Shown piece after piece: positions 10,830 to 23,500 of a stretch of 64,000 nucleotides of DNA. Numbering within the stretch: the stretch's first letter is position 1; every line of letters begins with the position of its first letter. The notes under the pieces are model-generated. The model saw only the letters and a list, made by a program, of their open reading frames with translations. It had not been told where the DNA came from and ran no database searches. The DNA is from Caprimulgus europaeus. Lineage: Eukaryota > Chordata > Aves > Caprimulgiformes > Caprimulgidae. Position numbers and translations under genes: made by a program. The DNA lies in the NCBI GenBank assembly GCA_907165065.1, contig OU015541.1, positions 9,186,501-9,250,500 on the forward strand, read 5' to 3'.

Positions 10830-13800
10830 ATCAGCGTACGGTTATTGTCAGAGAAGGAGTTAATACCGAGTGTCAGTCAACACAACTAGGGAAAAGGAGT
10901 ATTAAAAAAAAAATAAATCTCAAATTTCAGAACATGCGGCGTGGAAAGAAAAATCACACTGAACCGAGGAATGTAAACAAGTAAAACCAGTAACTACATA
11001 CAGGCAAAAAAACCTTCAAACAGATAATGACCAGGAAAAAAAATCCACAACCTGTGTGTACAGCTCCACACAACTGACATTATTTAAATCTGCAGCTAAC
11101 TGCATTTAAATGCAACACAAACTCGATCTGTGTAGTTCCTGTGCACAGCTTTAACTTGCCCTCTTTGCATCTATCTCCCCCTCTCCCAAAGCACCTGCCA
11201 ATAATTAACTGCCACGACCTTACCCAGGGCTCTCAGCAATTTTGGGATTGTTTTTACTGGACTCTTGAAGTTACTACCTGGAGTGGATCCACGTACATTA
11301 GCTAAATCAAAACCAAGATAGGAATGTATTTATTTTGCATTAAGAAAGCAAAAATTCCAGCATGCCACTAGTGAAGTCTATAATTTCTAGTAATTTTAGA
11401 TTTGTCATACAAACTGAGCCTTTAAATACTGTTATGTTGCTTCAGATACCGAAGCTCTTGAAAGAAAGAAGGGTGAAAGCTATGTCAGCAGGGGCGTGCA
11501 GCTGTCCCGGGAACTGCTGACACGGCAAAGTTTCCCTTCCTGGGTCACTGTAGCAATCAAAAGGCCATAATTTTTTTTTTTTTAAGTTAAGTATTATTAA
11601 GTATTTTAAAGACAACATTTTCCCTAACTTGTACGATTTCTCAAAGCAATACAAGTGGTTTTTTATAACAAATCTGCAGTAGCTAAGAAGCTAGCAAAAA
11701 TTGCAGTACAATATTAAAGAGTCTCCAACTGTGCTAGAATAGGTCAATCCATTCTGTCAGAAAAAGATGCTATGAGAACTTTTTGGTTTAGAAATATTTT
11801 ATCTTTCTTAATAGGTAAAAATACATTTTAAGTTACAAGTTTGCATTTAAACCCTATGGCATCATTAAATTGCAAATCAGTAATTTCTGCCATTGTTCAG
11901 CAAAAAAAATGTGGCATCCAGCCCCCAACATTTACTGACCGAATACATGTAAATGCAAAAGCTCTCATATTTATGAGGAAAATCACAACTACAACATTTC
12001 AGCAAAACTAGATTAGAAATAAAAAACAATATACCTAAAGCTCCATATCCATGTCTGTATTTAATACTGATATGGATTCCGAAGATACCATAAAGAAAAT
12101 ACATCATACACTTAAAATCAATTGACAATATAGCATTTAAAAGACATTCTCCAGCATATAAGTATATAGATATATATCCCATATCACATTTAAACATCTA
12201 TTCATATGTTCTTGTGGTCTGTTGCATAATAATATGTGCTGTTAGATGCTTTAATTATTCCAAGCCAGCAACAGTTATATTTCAGAAGGAAATGAAATTT
12301 CAACTGTTGTGTAATCATTACTGCAAGGCTTAATGTTGTCTATAATAACAGAAACAACATTTTTTTGTAGAAAGTTAGGTGGAGACATGGAATTACAAAG
12401 CTATTTCTTTTTTCCAGATTGAGTTACACTAAAAATTCACTTTTGTGTTCTCTTTTTCCAGAAAATTCTGAATATCTGGCTAAGTGTAAAATCTGCATGA
12501 TTGGGACAAATTGTATCCACAGCCAAAGTACAATGTTGAACATAATTTAAGCAAATACATATGTAATTCAAAAGTCTGAGGAACACTTGGTACACCACCT
12601 CAAATACCCAACACATTTGCCTTTCACTTGCAGGATATTTACTCCTCTAGTACGTGTATGATTATTAATTATTAAAAAGTGTTATAAAAGACTTTTCCAC
12701 TCTCTATGCAGCAGCTCAGACAAGGACAGAGACCTATTGCTAAGAATTTGTAAAATATTTGACTTCTTGTTTTATGAAGCAGTACTGTAGTGACAGTATT
12801 TTCAGATGTTCATGTAGAAATCTGATATTTGTTAAGACTTTCCTTGTTAAATACTTACTTCAAAATACCCCTTATATCAGGCACAAAAAAGAGAGTGTGA
12901 ATCTCTCTTCACAGCTTTTGAAAAATAAAACTTTTTCCTAAGCTAAATATATGAACTAGCTGTGCTAAAACCCCTTTGTTCTGCTTTTCTGATGTTACTC
13001 ATTTGTAATAGTATCTTTTTACTTCCTTATTACTTTATTATTAAAGTATTTTCTTCTATTCTCATCTTGAATACACTAAGTCCAGCATAAGCTTTGACCT
13101 CATATTAATTAGAAGATTTTTATTTTGAGAGAAAATTTTAAAGCCTATAGTCACTTTGCCACGAGCTGTCAACAAAAGTCACTGAGCTTTCCATGTTCTA
13201 GCTGGTACCTACCATTATAGCCCATAATCCCCAGGAACACCTCAAATTTCCTCTCAATTATATTAAAGGCAATAATGACTTAATTTAAATACATAAGAGT
13301 AGAAAGCTAAGGGAAAATAAAGCATTTGTCCTGCTTTCCGATAGCTAGGTAGATTTAAATCCTCACCAAGCAGTCATGCCTGGAAAATACCTCTGTAGGT
13401 TAACAACTGCACAATTTTAAAAGCAAATGCCTGGAACAGGAGAAAATGTCTCTGTAACACTTCTGCTGAGGGCTAAAAGAATATGCATGATTTCTCAGCT
13501 TTTTTTTTTAAATGGAATTCGCAAAATAGGTAACAGGTATTGCAAAACAGCGTTGTTTCTGTGAAGAAAGGATTAAGCTCTTTTCAGCCAAAATGAAGGT
13601 TTAACATGGGGAGCTTTGGGACAAAGACACTGCCAAGCCATTCTGGAGCTGCATCCAAACCAGCTTTCCATGAACGGCTGTGTGCAGTCTGGCAGAGACA
13701 GCTCTGTTTGTCAGGTGAGACAATTCACTGCACCAAATAACGGGATGCCTGAATTTCCGTGCTGCTACAGCCAAGCTGCTTTTATTATCCAGGTTAGTGC

Positions 13801-16800
13801 AGGTGTATGGATGCTGCACTGCAAATTTCTTCCAAAGTTTTGTCAAAATGTTTTTGAAGTGATTCACCAGCACTTTAGCAGCACGTTGACAGCTTGAAGC
13901 ACACAATCTTGGGACCGATAAAGGGAAGCTCACTGAATGACAAACCTTTTCTGTACAAGAATGAGTGAACTTCAGGGAAGGGTGAAGAACTGTAAACAAA
14001 CAGATTGCTGTGACCAGCTTTGAGCTGGAATCAGCTGGAATCTCACAAGATGCCTTATGGTTAGACTCGTGCTGGTGACAGTACAGAGACGTGCTCTGAC
14101 AGCTTTGATCTGGCCTAGTCCTTCTTGACAATATTATGGCTCTCAGGAAGACTGTTCCCGTGGAAAGGTCATGGAATGAGTACAAAAGTATGTGCAACAT
14201 CAAAGAAGGGCAGCCTGATGGAAGGCACATTCAAGCAAGCTACTGAGAGCCTAAAGAAAAACAAGTTTTCTGAAAGCAGAGGTCAGCTGAGAGAAAGAAC
14301 GGGCTGTGGCCTCATCAGAGAATTTTTAGAATGAAATCTCTGGCTCACCAAGAGGATGATTCTTATCTTAGCACATATTTATATGAAGAAATAGAGAAAT
14401 AGAACTTCAGATTAGTATGTGCTGCCAGTGTTGCAGGAATGCTGGTAGTATTGTGGCCTGTTCACAACCCACAAAAACAAGAGTACGTACTGGTCTTGAG
14501 GGTAGTGGTGTTCGTTGTTTTTTTGTTTTTTTCCTTAAACCAACAGTAAGGTGTTTCTTCTGCTACAAAAGCCTTGGAACATTATTTAGAAGCTGACAAT
14601 CACAAGTTAGTAGGCTCCAAAAAAGGACCAGATACTAGAGTTCCATGGTGTCAAAAGATCCCAAAACAGGTATCCCTTTGCCCGTTTCCTACTCAAAAAG
14701 GAGCAAGTAATCTTTTTCCCCTTGAATTTGAAAAATCTTCTACCATTATCAGTTGCAAGGGAGAAATGGCTACTTATTTTCAGAAGAAGATCTCAGGTAA
14801 TGGGCAGGAGTTAATTATCTAACGTTGAATGAGATGCTACCAAGTCCTCAGAAGATCCATTGACACCAAGCGTTTCCAGCCTGAGCTTTCTAAAGAAACT
14901 GGTATTTGCCTGTTTAACAAGGAATACACTGAAGGGCGGCCTCGAGAAGTTCAACAGTCTTGCAAGAAAACTGTTACAACATTGCTTGCATCAGTTTCCA
15001 CTAAAATTAACAGATAAATATAGTTGGAACACTGTGTTGCCTTCTGAATCTTGAGAATGGGAGGTGTCAGAAGTAGCAATAAGGTCTCCACCTAAATGAA
15101 GGTGAGGGCACTGCCAGTAACATTTGCCTGTACTCTGAAGCAGAGATGCATCTGCTTGCCTGCACTACACTTGAAAAGTTCATTTCCCTGAAAGGGGTAA
15201 GTGCTCCACAAACACCTGCATGCCTTATGAAATCTGCAGAGTGTGTCAGGACTAAATAACATGTCACTAACTGCCACAGCCATGTCTACAAAGTCTAAGT
15301 TACTCAACTCTGATTGAACTAAAGGACAAGTATGCCACTAGTATTTGTTGATCTGAAGTCACTTAGGCACTTATTCACACGGAATGTCTGTCCAACAAAA
15401 AGTCACACATTGCAGGAAGTGCAAGATAGTGAACATCAAGATTCACTGATAATTTTCCATTCAAAAGAGCCAATTTTTCTTTGGCTACCTCTCAAAAAGG
15501 TTCTGGCTTGTCAGTATAAATCCTGTCCAGTTCCATCTCTGTTGGCACTGGTAAGAAAAGAAACATCTGTTCACTGACTTACATATCTCAGCAACCTGTC
15601 CCCTAACGAACTCTTGCTCAGAACTGCAGAACTAAAGATGGTCTAATACAAGCCCCTTAATATTGCACAGTGCTGAAGAACCGCATTTCAGCACAAAGTT
15701 ATCTCACACACATGCATAACAGGATGTCTGTCTGAAGAGATGCAAAGGCAGCATGTCAAATTACTGTTACATGACCACCAGTACCAGTTTAATTTTGGCT
15801 CTTTGAGGCTGACAGGAAAAAAAGGTCTGCAAGTTCTCTGTAGAATTGTTCTCCCTATTATCCATGGAAAAAGAGAAAGCTGCAAAGCAGAGAGAGTTCT
15901 GAGTATCCTTTTGGCTTGCAGGTTTTGAATGACCACAGCTCAATTAACATTGACATTCGAGGTAGGCATTCAGTTCCCTGCAAATGTCACACATCTCCCA
16001 TGTGGTTTCAGCCTGTCTATTGAAATTCGTTCTGCAAGGCGCTTCGGCAAACTTGTAACACACAGCACAGTCTCTCTCATCAGCATTAAGGCAGATGCTT
16101 TTCTGATCATCACTGTATTATTTTACTCTGGAGAACTGCTTTCACTTCATACCTATGAACAAAGAGGGTCTGACACTGCATGACAGACCAGATTCAAGAA
16201 AACCTGCTTATGCTGACTCATTTAATACATTTTTAGGCACTTAGTAGTTTAAATTCATTGTCTAACAAGCAACTAATTTCTTTATGCATCAAGATATATG
16301 GCCAGCATGTACCCTTACATGGCAGCCACAGAAACTAAGGAAGACCCAAAAGCCAGCTGATTCTGCCCTGTGTTTCACCCTCTGTAAATTCATTAACTTT
16401 CTTGATACAAGGCCCAGCTTCAACAGGCATTCTAACAACATAAAACCAGTCCTGATTAAAGTCATCTGCAGAATTTCTGTAGACAAGTAACTAAAAAAAT
16501 CCATCACGTATGACATTGCTTAATATCACGTAAGTCTGAGACTTCACTCTTATTCAGGAGTTTTTCAGTCTCTATAATTAGATTTCTTTATATCCCTGCT
16601 GTACCAGTGCTCTGAAAGCCTATGGTCTAGTAGTTTGGTGCCCAAGCCATCTGAGGACACAGTGAGGCTCAGGCATTTAACTACTCACTTAAACATCCAC
16701 AACTACAAGGTAAGCTGATGCACCTGGGATTCAAGGCTACCAAACCTAATCAGTATATTCATGAGGAGACAGGGAGAACATCCAAGTTCAGTTTAACTCT

Positions 16801-17130
16801 AAGATCACAGCTTTAGTTTTAACACATCACTAAAAACCCACTTGGAGACCGATACCTGCTCTCAGAGGGTGTATTACTTGCTTTTACTGCGCTATACTGG
16901 CGTGTCTTGCTCAAAGAGAGGGGGTGCAGCTGTTGACAAGTATCAATAGCTTTGGATCTTCTGCCAAAATTATAGATTTGCTTTGTATGATCCTACAATG
17001 TATTCAAACTATTACTTAAGATAAGGAAAAGTCCTCACAGTCCCACTACTTTATATTCTATGCTAAGTTTAAAACATTATCTTTTTTTAAACCTACATTC
17101 TTCTAAAACAGTAAGCGCACAGTGACAGGC
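10830..17130. other. Intergenic region between the CpG island and the CSE1L 3' end
   Basis: No dsRNA-binding, helicase or other known domain is readable on either strand, so a STAU1 or DDX27 coding region is not here. The left part (10.8-13.5 kb) is AT-rich and featureless. The right part (13.58-16.5 kb) is GC-richer, with overlapping open frames of 94 codons (13,616-13,897, plus) and 210 codons (13,601-14,230, minus), and may be a decayed transposon or a non-coding transcript. Confidence 0.5.
13588..13717 (+). other. Candidate plus-strand exon in the intergenic block
   Basis: The acceptor-like gctcttttcag precedes a block that ends TTTGTCAG before gtgaga, so it has exon-like ends. One frame is open across it and continues to 13,897. 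Nothing links it to the 10.3 kb ATG except direction, although joining it to the 10,409 donor would keep an open frame. I do not recognise the translation. Confidence 0.2.
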
Positions 17131-17575
17131 ATTTTAAACAAGTACTTCTTATTTATTCACAATTTCGATAAAGTTTAAGGAAAGACAAAAGAAATACAAA
17201 GGACAACATCAAAATGAAAAGGAATTTTAGTGACTGAAGTGAGTTTCTACAGCCAGTGCTCTCCATACATTTCAAAATGTTACCCAAACACTGCAGATGC
17301 AGATGTCAAATATATCTCATAACAAACCGCTATGACTATTCCCTTTGAAATTAAACTGGGAATGAAGTTAGCCACCTTTTATCTATGAGTACACAAACCA
17401 CCACATTCTTTCAGTTTCTGCTTAAAGCCACATTTAGCTTTTACAAGATGGATTCTGCAATACATTTTCAAGTAGCATTTTTCATTTTTGTCTGAGCTCT
17501 GCTATAAAAAAAGTCAAGTGTCAACCTTCTGTATAACAAAACCGCTTTTGATCTCTCTTGTGGAATATAGGCAAT
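17130..17575 (-). other. CSE1L: CSE1L 3' UTR
   Basis: About 430 nt follow the TGA stop at 17576-17578 before a canonical poly(A) signal. The size is similar to the short 3' UTR of mammalian CSE1L. No other feature is visible in it. Confidence 0.65.
17152..17157 (-). terminator. CSE1L: CSE1L poly(A) signal AATAAA
   Basis: The plus strand tttatt within cttatttattcac gives overlapping AATAAATAAG on the minus strand. It is the first canonical hexamer I noted downstream of the stop codon. Confidence 0.6.
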
Positions 17576-20500
17576 TCAGAGCAGCGTCACACTTGCAGCT
17601 TGGAGGTATCCTTGGAGAAACTGCAACGCTTCTGCATTCAGACTAGTACTCAGCATTGATGGAACCTTAAAACATAGGATAGAGCAGAAGTGTCAATGTG
17701 TGTATACATTAAACTACTGCTATATCCTGTTAATCACTGTGTCAACATATGGTACAAAGTCAAGTGACATCCTGAGAGCAGCAGGTTGGGGGTTTTTTTG
17801 TGAAAGCAGTTGCTGGTATTACAATTCCTGATGCTGACAGTTTTACATGCTACTTACCTGAATCAAATATGAAAGTAGAGAAAAGCTTCAGTTACTAAAG
17901 CAGACATTTGGATGCAGCAAACATCTCTCAGGCAATCTTTACTTACCAAAATCTTGAACAAAACAAAGACGCTACGGGTTAAAATAGTTACCTGCAAACT
18001 TAACTTGTTTAATTTAACAGGAGTTACCTGAAGTTTCCTGAGTACGTACAATTGAACTGGAGACAAGCATTAGTTATATACTGACAAGTGGATGAATCTT
18101 CCTTTCAGAAATGGCATATTTAAGCTCATTGCTAAATTAAATAATGTGCAAACAGGGCCTAAGGTTAGTAGGGAAAAAACCTTACAAAAGCAATATTCCA
18201 TTAAAGAATAAAAAACTAGCAATACCTTGCATTCTAGTTATGACAAACTTCATTTTGCTTATTATCAAACATTAGGAAAAGAGACTGATTATCAAAAAAG
18301 CATTTCTTCTCTGTAGAATTTAGCATTAGCATGCCATGTATAAGTTACCTACCCTGCCCGGGCACGCTGTGGACAGTTTGTGAAGAGACTGTGCCAGATG
18401 GATTCTAGGATTGTTCACCATTTGACCTACAGGATCGTGTTCTTTTTTTCCAGCAAAGGCTAGCTGAGAGAATGCAGTCTGATATCCTGGAGTATCTTCT
18501 ATGTCAATGAAATGTTCTTCATCAGGGATAGTGTCATCCTCGGGCAGTTCAAAGAGGCCAATGAGGGCCTGCAGCAAAGGAGTCCTGTATGCAAAGAGAG
18601 GAGGATAAAATTGGAGTGCTTAAAATACATTAGGACAAGGTGTATTTACAAGAATGTTCAAATCACTTAGAACCCTTTACAGTTTGGCTCTTGCAGGTAC
18701 TTGCTTCACTACTGAAATTAGAAGTGCCCAATCCAAGATGGACTTAAAGAATTGTGGATCTGTGTATTTTACAGGCGTAATGTAGGTGCTCATATCAAAA
18801 GCATGAACAGTGTATTTATTTTTTATCAGGTCAAATTGTCATAAAACATACCTAAGAAAAGCAATTATTTTCCAGATTACACCTTTTCTCTAAATACATT
18901 TTTAAAAAGTTCTAGTTCAGAAATCCAGTTCCTGTCATTAATTTCAGGCTACCTGACATCCTAGACTGCCTTACAATCTTCCCAGATAGCTTTCCCCAAA
19001 TTTCTACGGTCAAGCTAGGATCTTACAGTCTCTCCTTCAGCTTACAAGTATGCTCAGGTCTCCTGACTAGCTTGTAAACCAAAACTGGGCCTAGCTTTTC
19101 AGAAAGAAAACAGCTAAAAGAAAGTAGTGTATTTTCTTCAGTGCAGTCCTAGCTAGCCCAATCATTGCTATCTCTGTCACAAAAACCTCAGACCAGTTCT
19201 GGCATCTGCTTTGAAAATACAGTTTTATTTGATGAGAAAATGAAGTGGTATGAAAAGCCTCAAACTCAGCTTCATAACAATAGCAGTCCTGAAGAAACCA
19301 CAACAGAGTTTATTTGAAGAATATATTTTGATGATAGCTCACATTTTCAAAAAGTCAAATAGCCTCACTAAGAGAGCTTGAAGAAGTGTTCTACCTACCA
19401 CAGCTTGGTGTACTCAGTGTCCATCATAGGAGGGCATTCTGTTAATATTTTTGTAATGCCAACAGCACAGATTTTCTTTTCCACTTGTCCAGACACTTTC
19501 TGGATTTCAGGAATTATAATTTTCTCCAAAACCATTCCAAACATCCTATTATGACATTAAAACAAAAAGTATTAGAAAGCCATATCAGCCTTACTGTGAC
19601 AAAAGAAAACCATAAACAATATGAATCACTAGGAAAAAGATAAAAATGGATAATTTGTTAAGATGCTGCCTTGTTGCAGTGGATGCCTAGTAGATATTTA
19701 AGCATATGAACTTTTCACAAAGGGAAAGAATGAAAAAAAAAATCAATCACTCTCTCCTTTTTATGTCATGCTTGGGAGATTAATATCTTGAACTATCAAC
19801 ACAGAACTGTGGGCAGCAAATCAGAAAAACTGACAAACAAATAAATCAACCACATTCAAGATGCATTTTTCTTGTCAAATTATTGACAAATGCAGTTTGC
19901 AATTTTAGCTAAAACAGACAACCACTTCTTACTTTAAAAGATAAAAATTACATAGCAGTCTTACATTAAAAAAAACCAAAACATACTAACTTTGGCTGTA
20001 TGCTGTCAAATACTTCCTGCAGAGCTAATGCCCCATACTTTATGCAGTACAAGTTAATGAAGACTAGGAAACCTGTTACAAGAAAAAGGTCAAATTAAAG
20101 CTCAACATGAAAACAAAAGAACAGCTTTAGAGTCAGCAGCAAAATACATTCTAACAAGTTTTTCAAGAGGATAGAAACAGCAAAGTATATTAACTTTCTA
20201 CCTTCCAGTTTGCCTAAAAAATATTGATCTTTTCATGTACTGCAACGCACTAAAACATGACAGTAAGACAGCTAAGACAAGATTCAGTCCTTTTTTCCTC
20301 TTATAGCAATTATAAAGAATTAGAAAAGCCATTTACAAATTTTTCAGATCAAAGACCAAAAGAACTCTTCAATGCTCTGAGCCGAAAACTTCAAGCAATG
20401 CAGTTTTTCAGATCTGTTGTGAATGCCTTTGCATGGCCTTTGTACCAGAGCACAGATGCAAAGCATTAAAATCACCACTTAAATTTTATTTGTGGAAGAC

Positions 20501-23500
20501 CATTATAAACAATCCTGTCAGTCTTGCTCCCACCAGGTGGCATCAACCAGATTTTATAGGATTAAGTAACAGAAACTGCGTAATTTGTGTAGTGATAGCA
20601 TGATTAAAATAATTTAATCAGTATGCCAATGACCTTCCTGTTACAGCATGAATAACCACAATATATATTTCAATAATCTCTCACAGCTTTCCTAGTTTAA
20701 CATATCAACAACTTGGGTCATATTAAGGCAGAGTGACACAAATACACAGAGTATTGAACAGTAATAACACACAACTATATGTAACTAAAGGAAGCGTGGT
20801 CAGTATTACTGTGTTGTGTGAGACCAAACGTTTGCTGGCATTAGTTGAAGATTAAATGAAGACACTTTCAGATAATTAATGATATCACACAGAATAAGAA
20901 AGTAAGAGGAATACACAAGTCCTTCCCTTTATTTTAGTTCCATTCCTTCAGTTTTCATGAAAAAAGTGTCACCTGTTGTGGCAACTGCCCTATATGCCAC
21001 CCTTGATTATACAAATAATTTGAAGCAAGTCACTGATGTTAAGAGTCACTTATATCCCTCCATCTGCATAATCACAGGACATCATAGGATACTTATTCAA
21101 TACAGCTGCATCTTCTAAACTGTTGGCATCACTGCTGTTAAAGCTTTTCATACAGCAAGGAACTTACTTTTAATAAATTTTGTTGTTTTGGAGTTTTGAA
21201 GTCTTTGGAATAGTAGAATGAAGATCTGTTTCCTGTACTGGTCAAGGGATTCACTGGAAATTTAAAAGAGCAGTTATTCAATTCATACTAGGATTTTACT
21301 AATGTCACTGCACAGAAAACATGTATAGAATTGTTCAAGTTATTTTACTGATAAATGTGACATTTTTCAGTTTTTGAACATTAACTATGAGGTGTACAAA
21401 CATAACAAACATTACAGTCTACAGAAATTAGTTTTGAATGTAACTTCAACTCATACTCACGGAGGCATATGCTCTATAATACTGTTTAGAAGGTAGAATC
21501 CTTGATGGTCATTAGCTTTAGAGGCAATCAACTTCTGGAACACACCTAGCAATCCAGGCTGTAAGCAAAGCAAATACAAAACTCTATATAACTGTTCTTC
21601 CTATGTGACCTACCAGAAAGTTGGCCCTTACCATCTAAGACATATACCAAGGCAGAATCTCTCATAACCTAAACCAGGATTCTGTTTCTGCAGTTTAGGA
21701 CAAAGGTGACAGGATTTCTCTCAGGACCAAGTACGTTCCTTTGAGCATTAAGATTAACTTGACCAAATGAACACCAAGGCCAATGTGAACATGCATGTCT
21801 GCTTCCTCAATGGCATTGTCTAATCACATCTGACTACAGCAGGAGAACAAACAGAAGGTGCATGCAGAATAAATCTCCCACTGAATTCACTAATCCTCAG
21901 ATCTCCCAAAATTTTGGCTTCTCCTCACTCACAGAGTCACAGAATGGTGGAGGTTGGAAGGGACCTCTGAAGGTCATCTAGTCCAACCACCCTGCTCAAG
22001 CAGGGACTCCTAGAGCACATGAACCAGGATTTTGTCGGACAGTTTTTGAATACCACCAGGGAGGGAGATTCCACAGCCTCTCTGGGCAGCCTGTCCCAGT
22101 GCTCAGTTGCTCTTCTCAAGACAGTGCCAAACAGAACCTGTGAGAATTTTCCTGATCCATAGTGTTCAATACGAGAAAAATGAGACAGGAAAACTGTAGA
22201 AACTTAACTGCTTGCAAAAACTAAGTGCAGGAATTTTGCATCTTAACTGACAAAAGCATGACAGTCTAGGATTTATCTTACCCACATAATGGAAAAGCAT
22301 CCAAAGAGCCTGCACTCACAGTATTTTTGTCTTTCTATGTGACCACCATTAATTTAAAGTACAAGCACAAGTTCTGCACAAATCCAGCTATTCACTAAAG
22401 GAAAAAGTTCCTCATAATTTTTAATCTTAAATCAACACATCTAGAGCCACACACTGTGACTAAATCAATCCAACTTACAATTTTGTCAGCAGCAGCACTT
22501 GCTATTGTATTGGCACCCCGCTCTAAATAAGCCTGCAGGAGTCGGACCAAAGGAGGAATGTTTCCTGTCCTTTCCCATAATACTGGCTGAAGCAGATGAG
22601 GAAACAATGCCATATAGGATGATGGGATTTCATTTTTATGCATTTCCAGAAGTAGGGACATCACTTGAAACACATATGGAATGAACTCTGGAAAAGAAAC
22701 AATGACATTTACAAATTCAGGAAATAAGGTTGCTGTGAATTCCTAGGAACCACATTACATATTGATTGAACCTACAGTTTTATGGTATTAACACCATGAT
22801 TCCAACAAATAAAACCCTGGAGAAATGTGTCACTTCCAAATTTCATTATTCAAAAAATTTGCAAGCATTGTACATATACAACTTCTATTTCCTCTATTAG
22901 TTACTGCTTCAGAACACGGAAAACAAACTACTAGAAACAAGGTAATAAAATAAGAATAATAATAGGCTTTGGAATAGTGATTGTTAGATACTTTAATAAT
23001 ACAGTTTGTTTTAAAAAACAAATTAATACAGTTGATATACCCTATGGAACAACCCAGATGCTTCCTGAAAGTGTTCATTAGGACTGTGAACGTGCTGTGT
23101 TCTCACTTGAATTTCCTGTGTTACAGAAAAACTGCCATGAGGCAAATCATAGCAACCAATTATAGCAGAGAGCACAAGCACTTACTGATGTTAATTTACC
23201 TTGCACATCATTCTGTAGTATCTCAGTGAACACCATAAACAAAGCCTCTTCAAAGCTTCCAAGTGCATCAGGGTTTGCTTTGCATGTTATCCTTATTGAC
23301 AAGCATATTGATTCAAACATGTAATGGTTAAAGTGAGGTTTGCTTGGATTCTAAAAACAAGTTATAAACAGGTAAATCAACCCAAACTTGCAGCCAAGTC
23401 ACTTATTTAGCAAAATATATTTTTTATTTCAACTGAAGTCTAAAGTAGTAATTAGGAATAAGGATATTTATGGCTTATTTATTAACATGCTAATGAAGTT

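Noticed and set aside
10830-17130. STAU1 expected here from human gene order
   Set aside because: No double-stranded RNA-binding domain exons are readable on either strand; the span is also too short for the gene.
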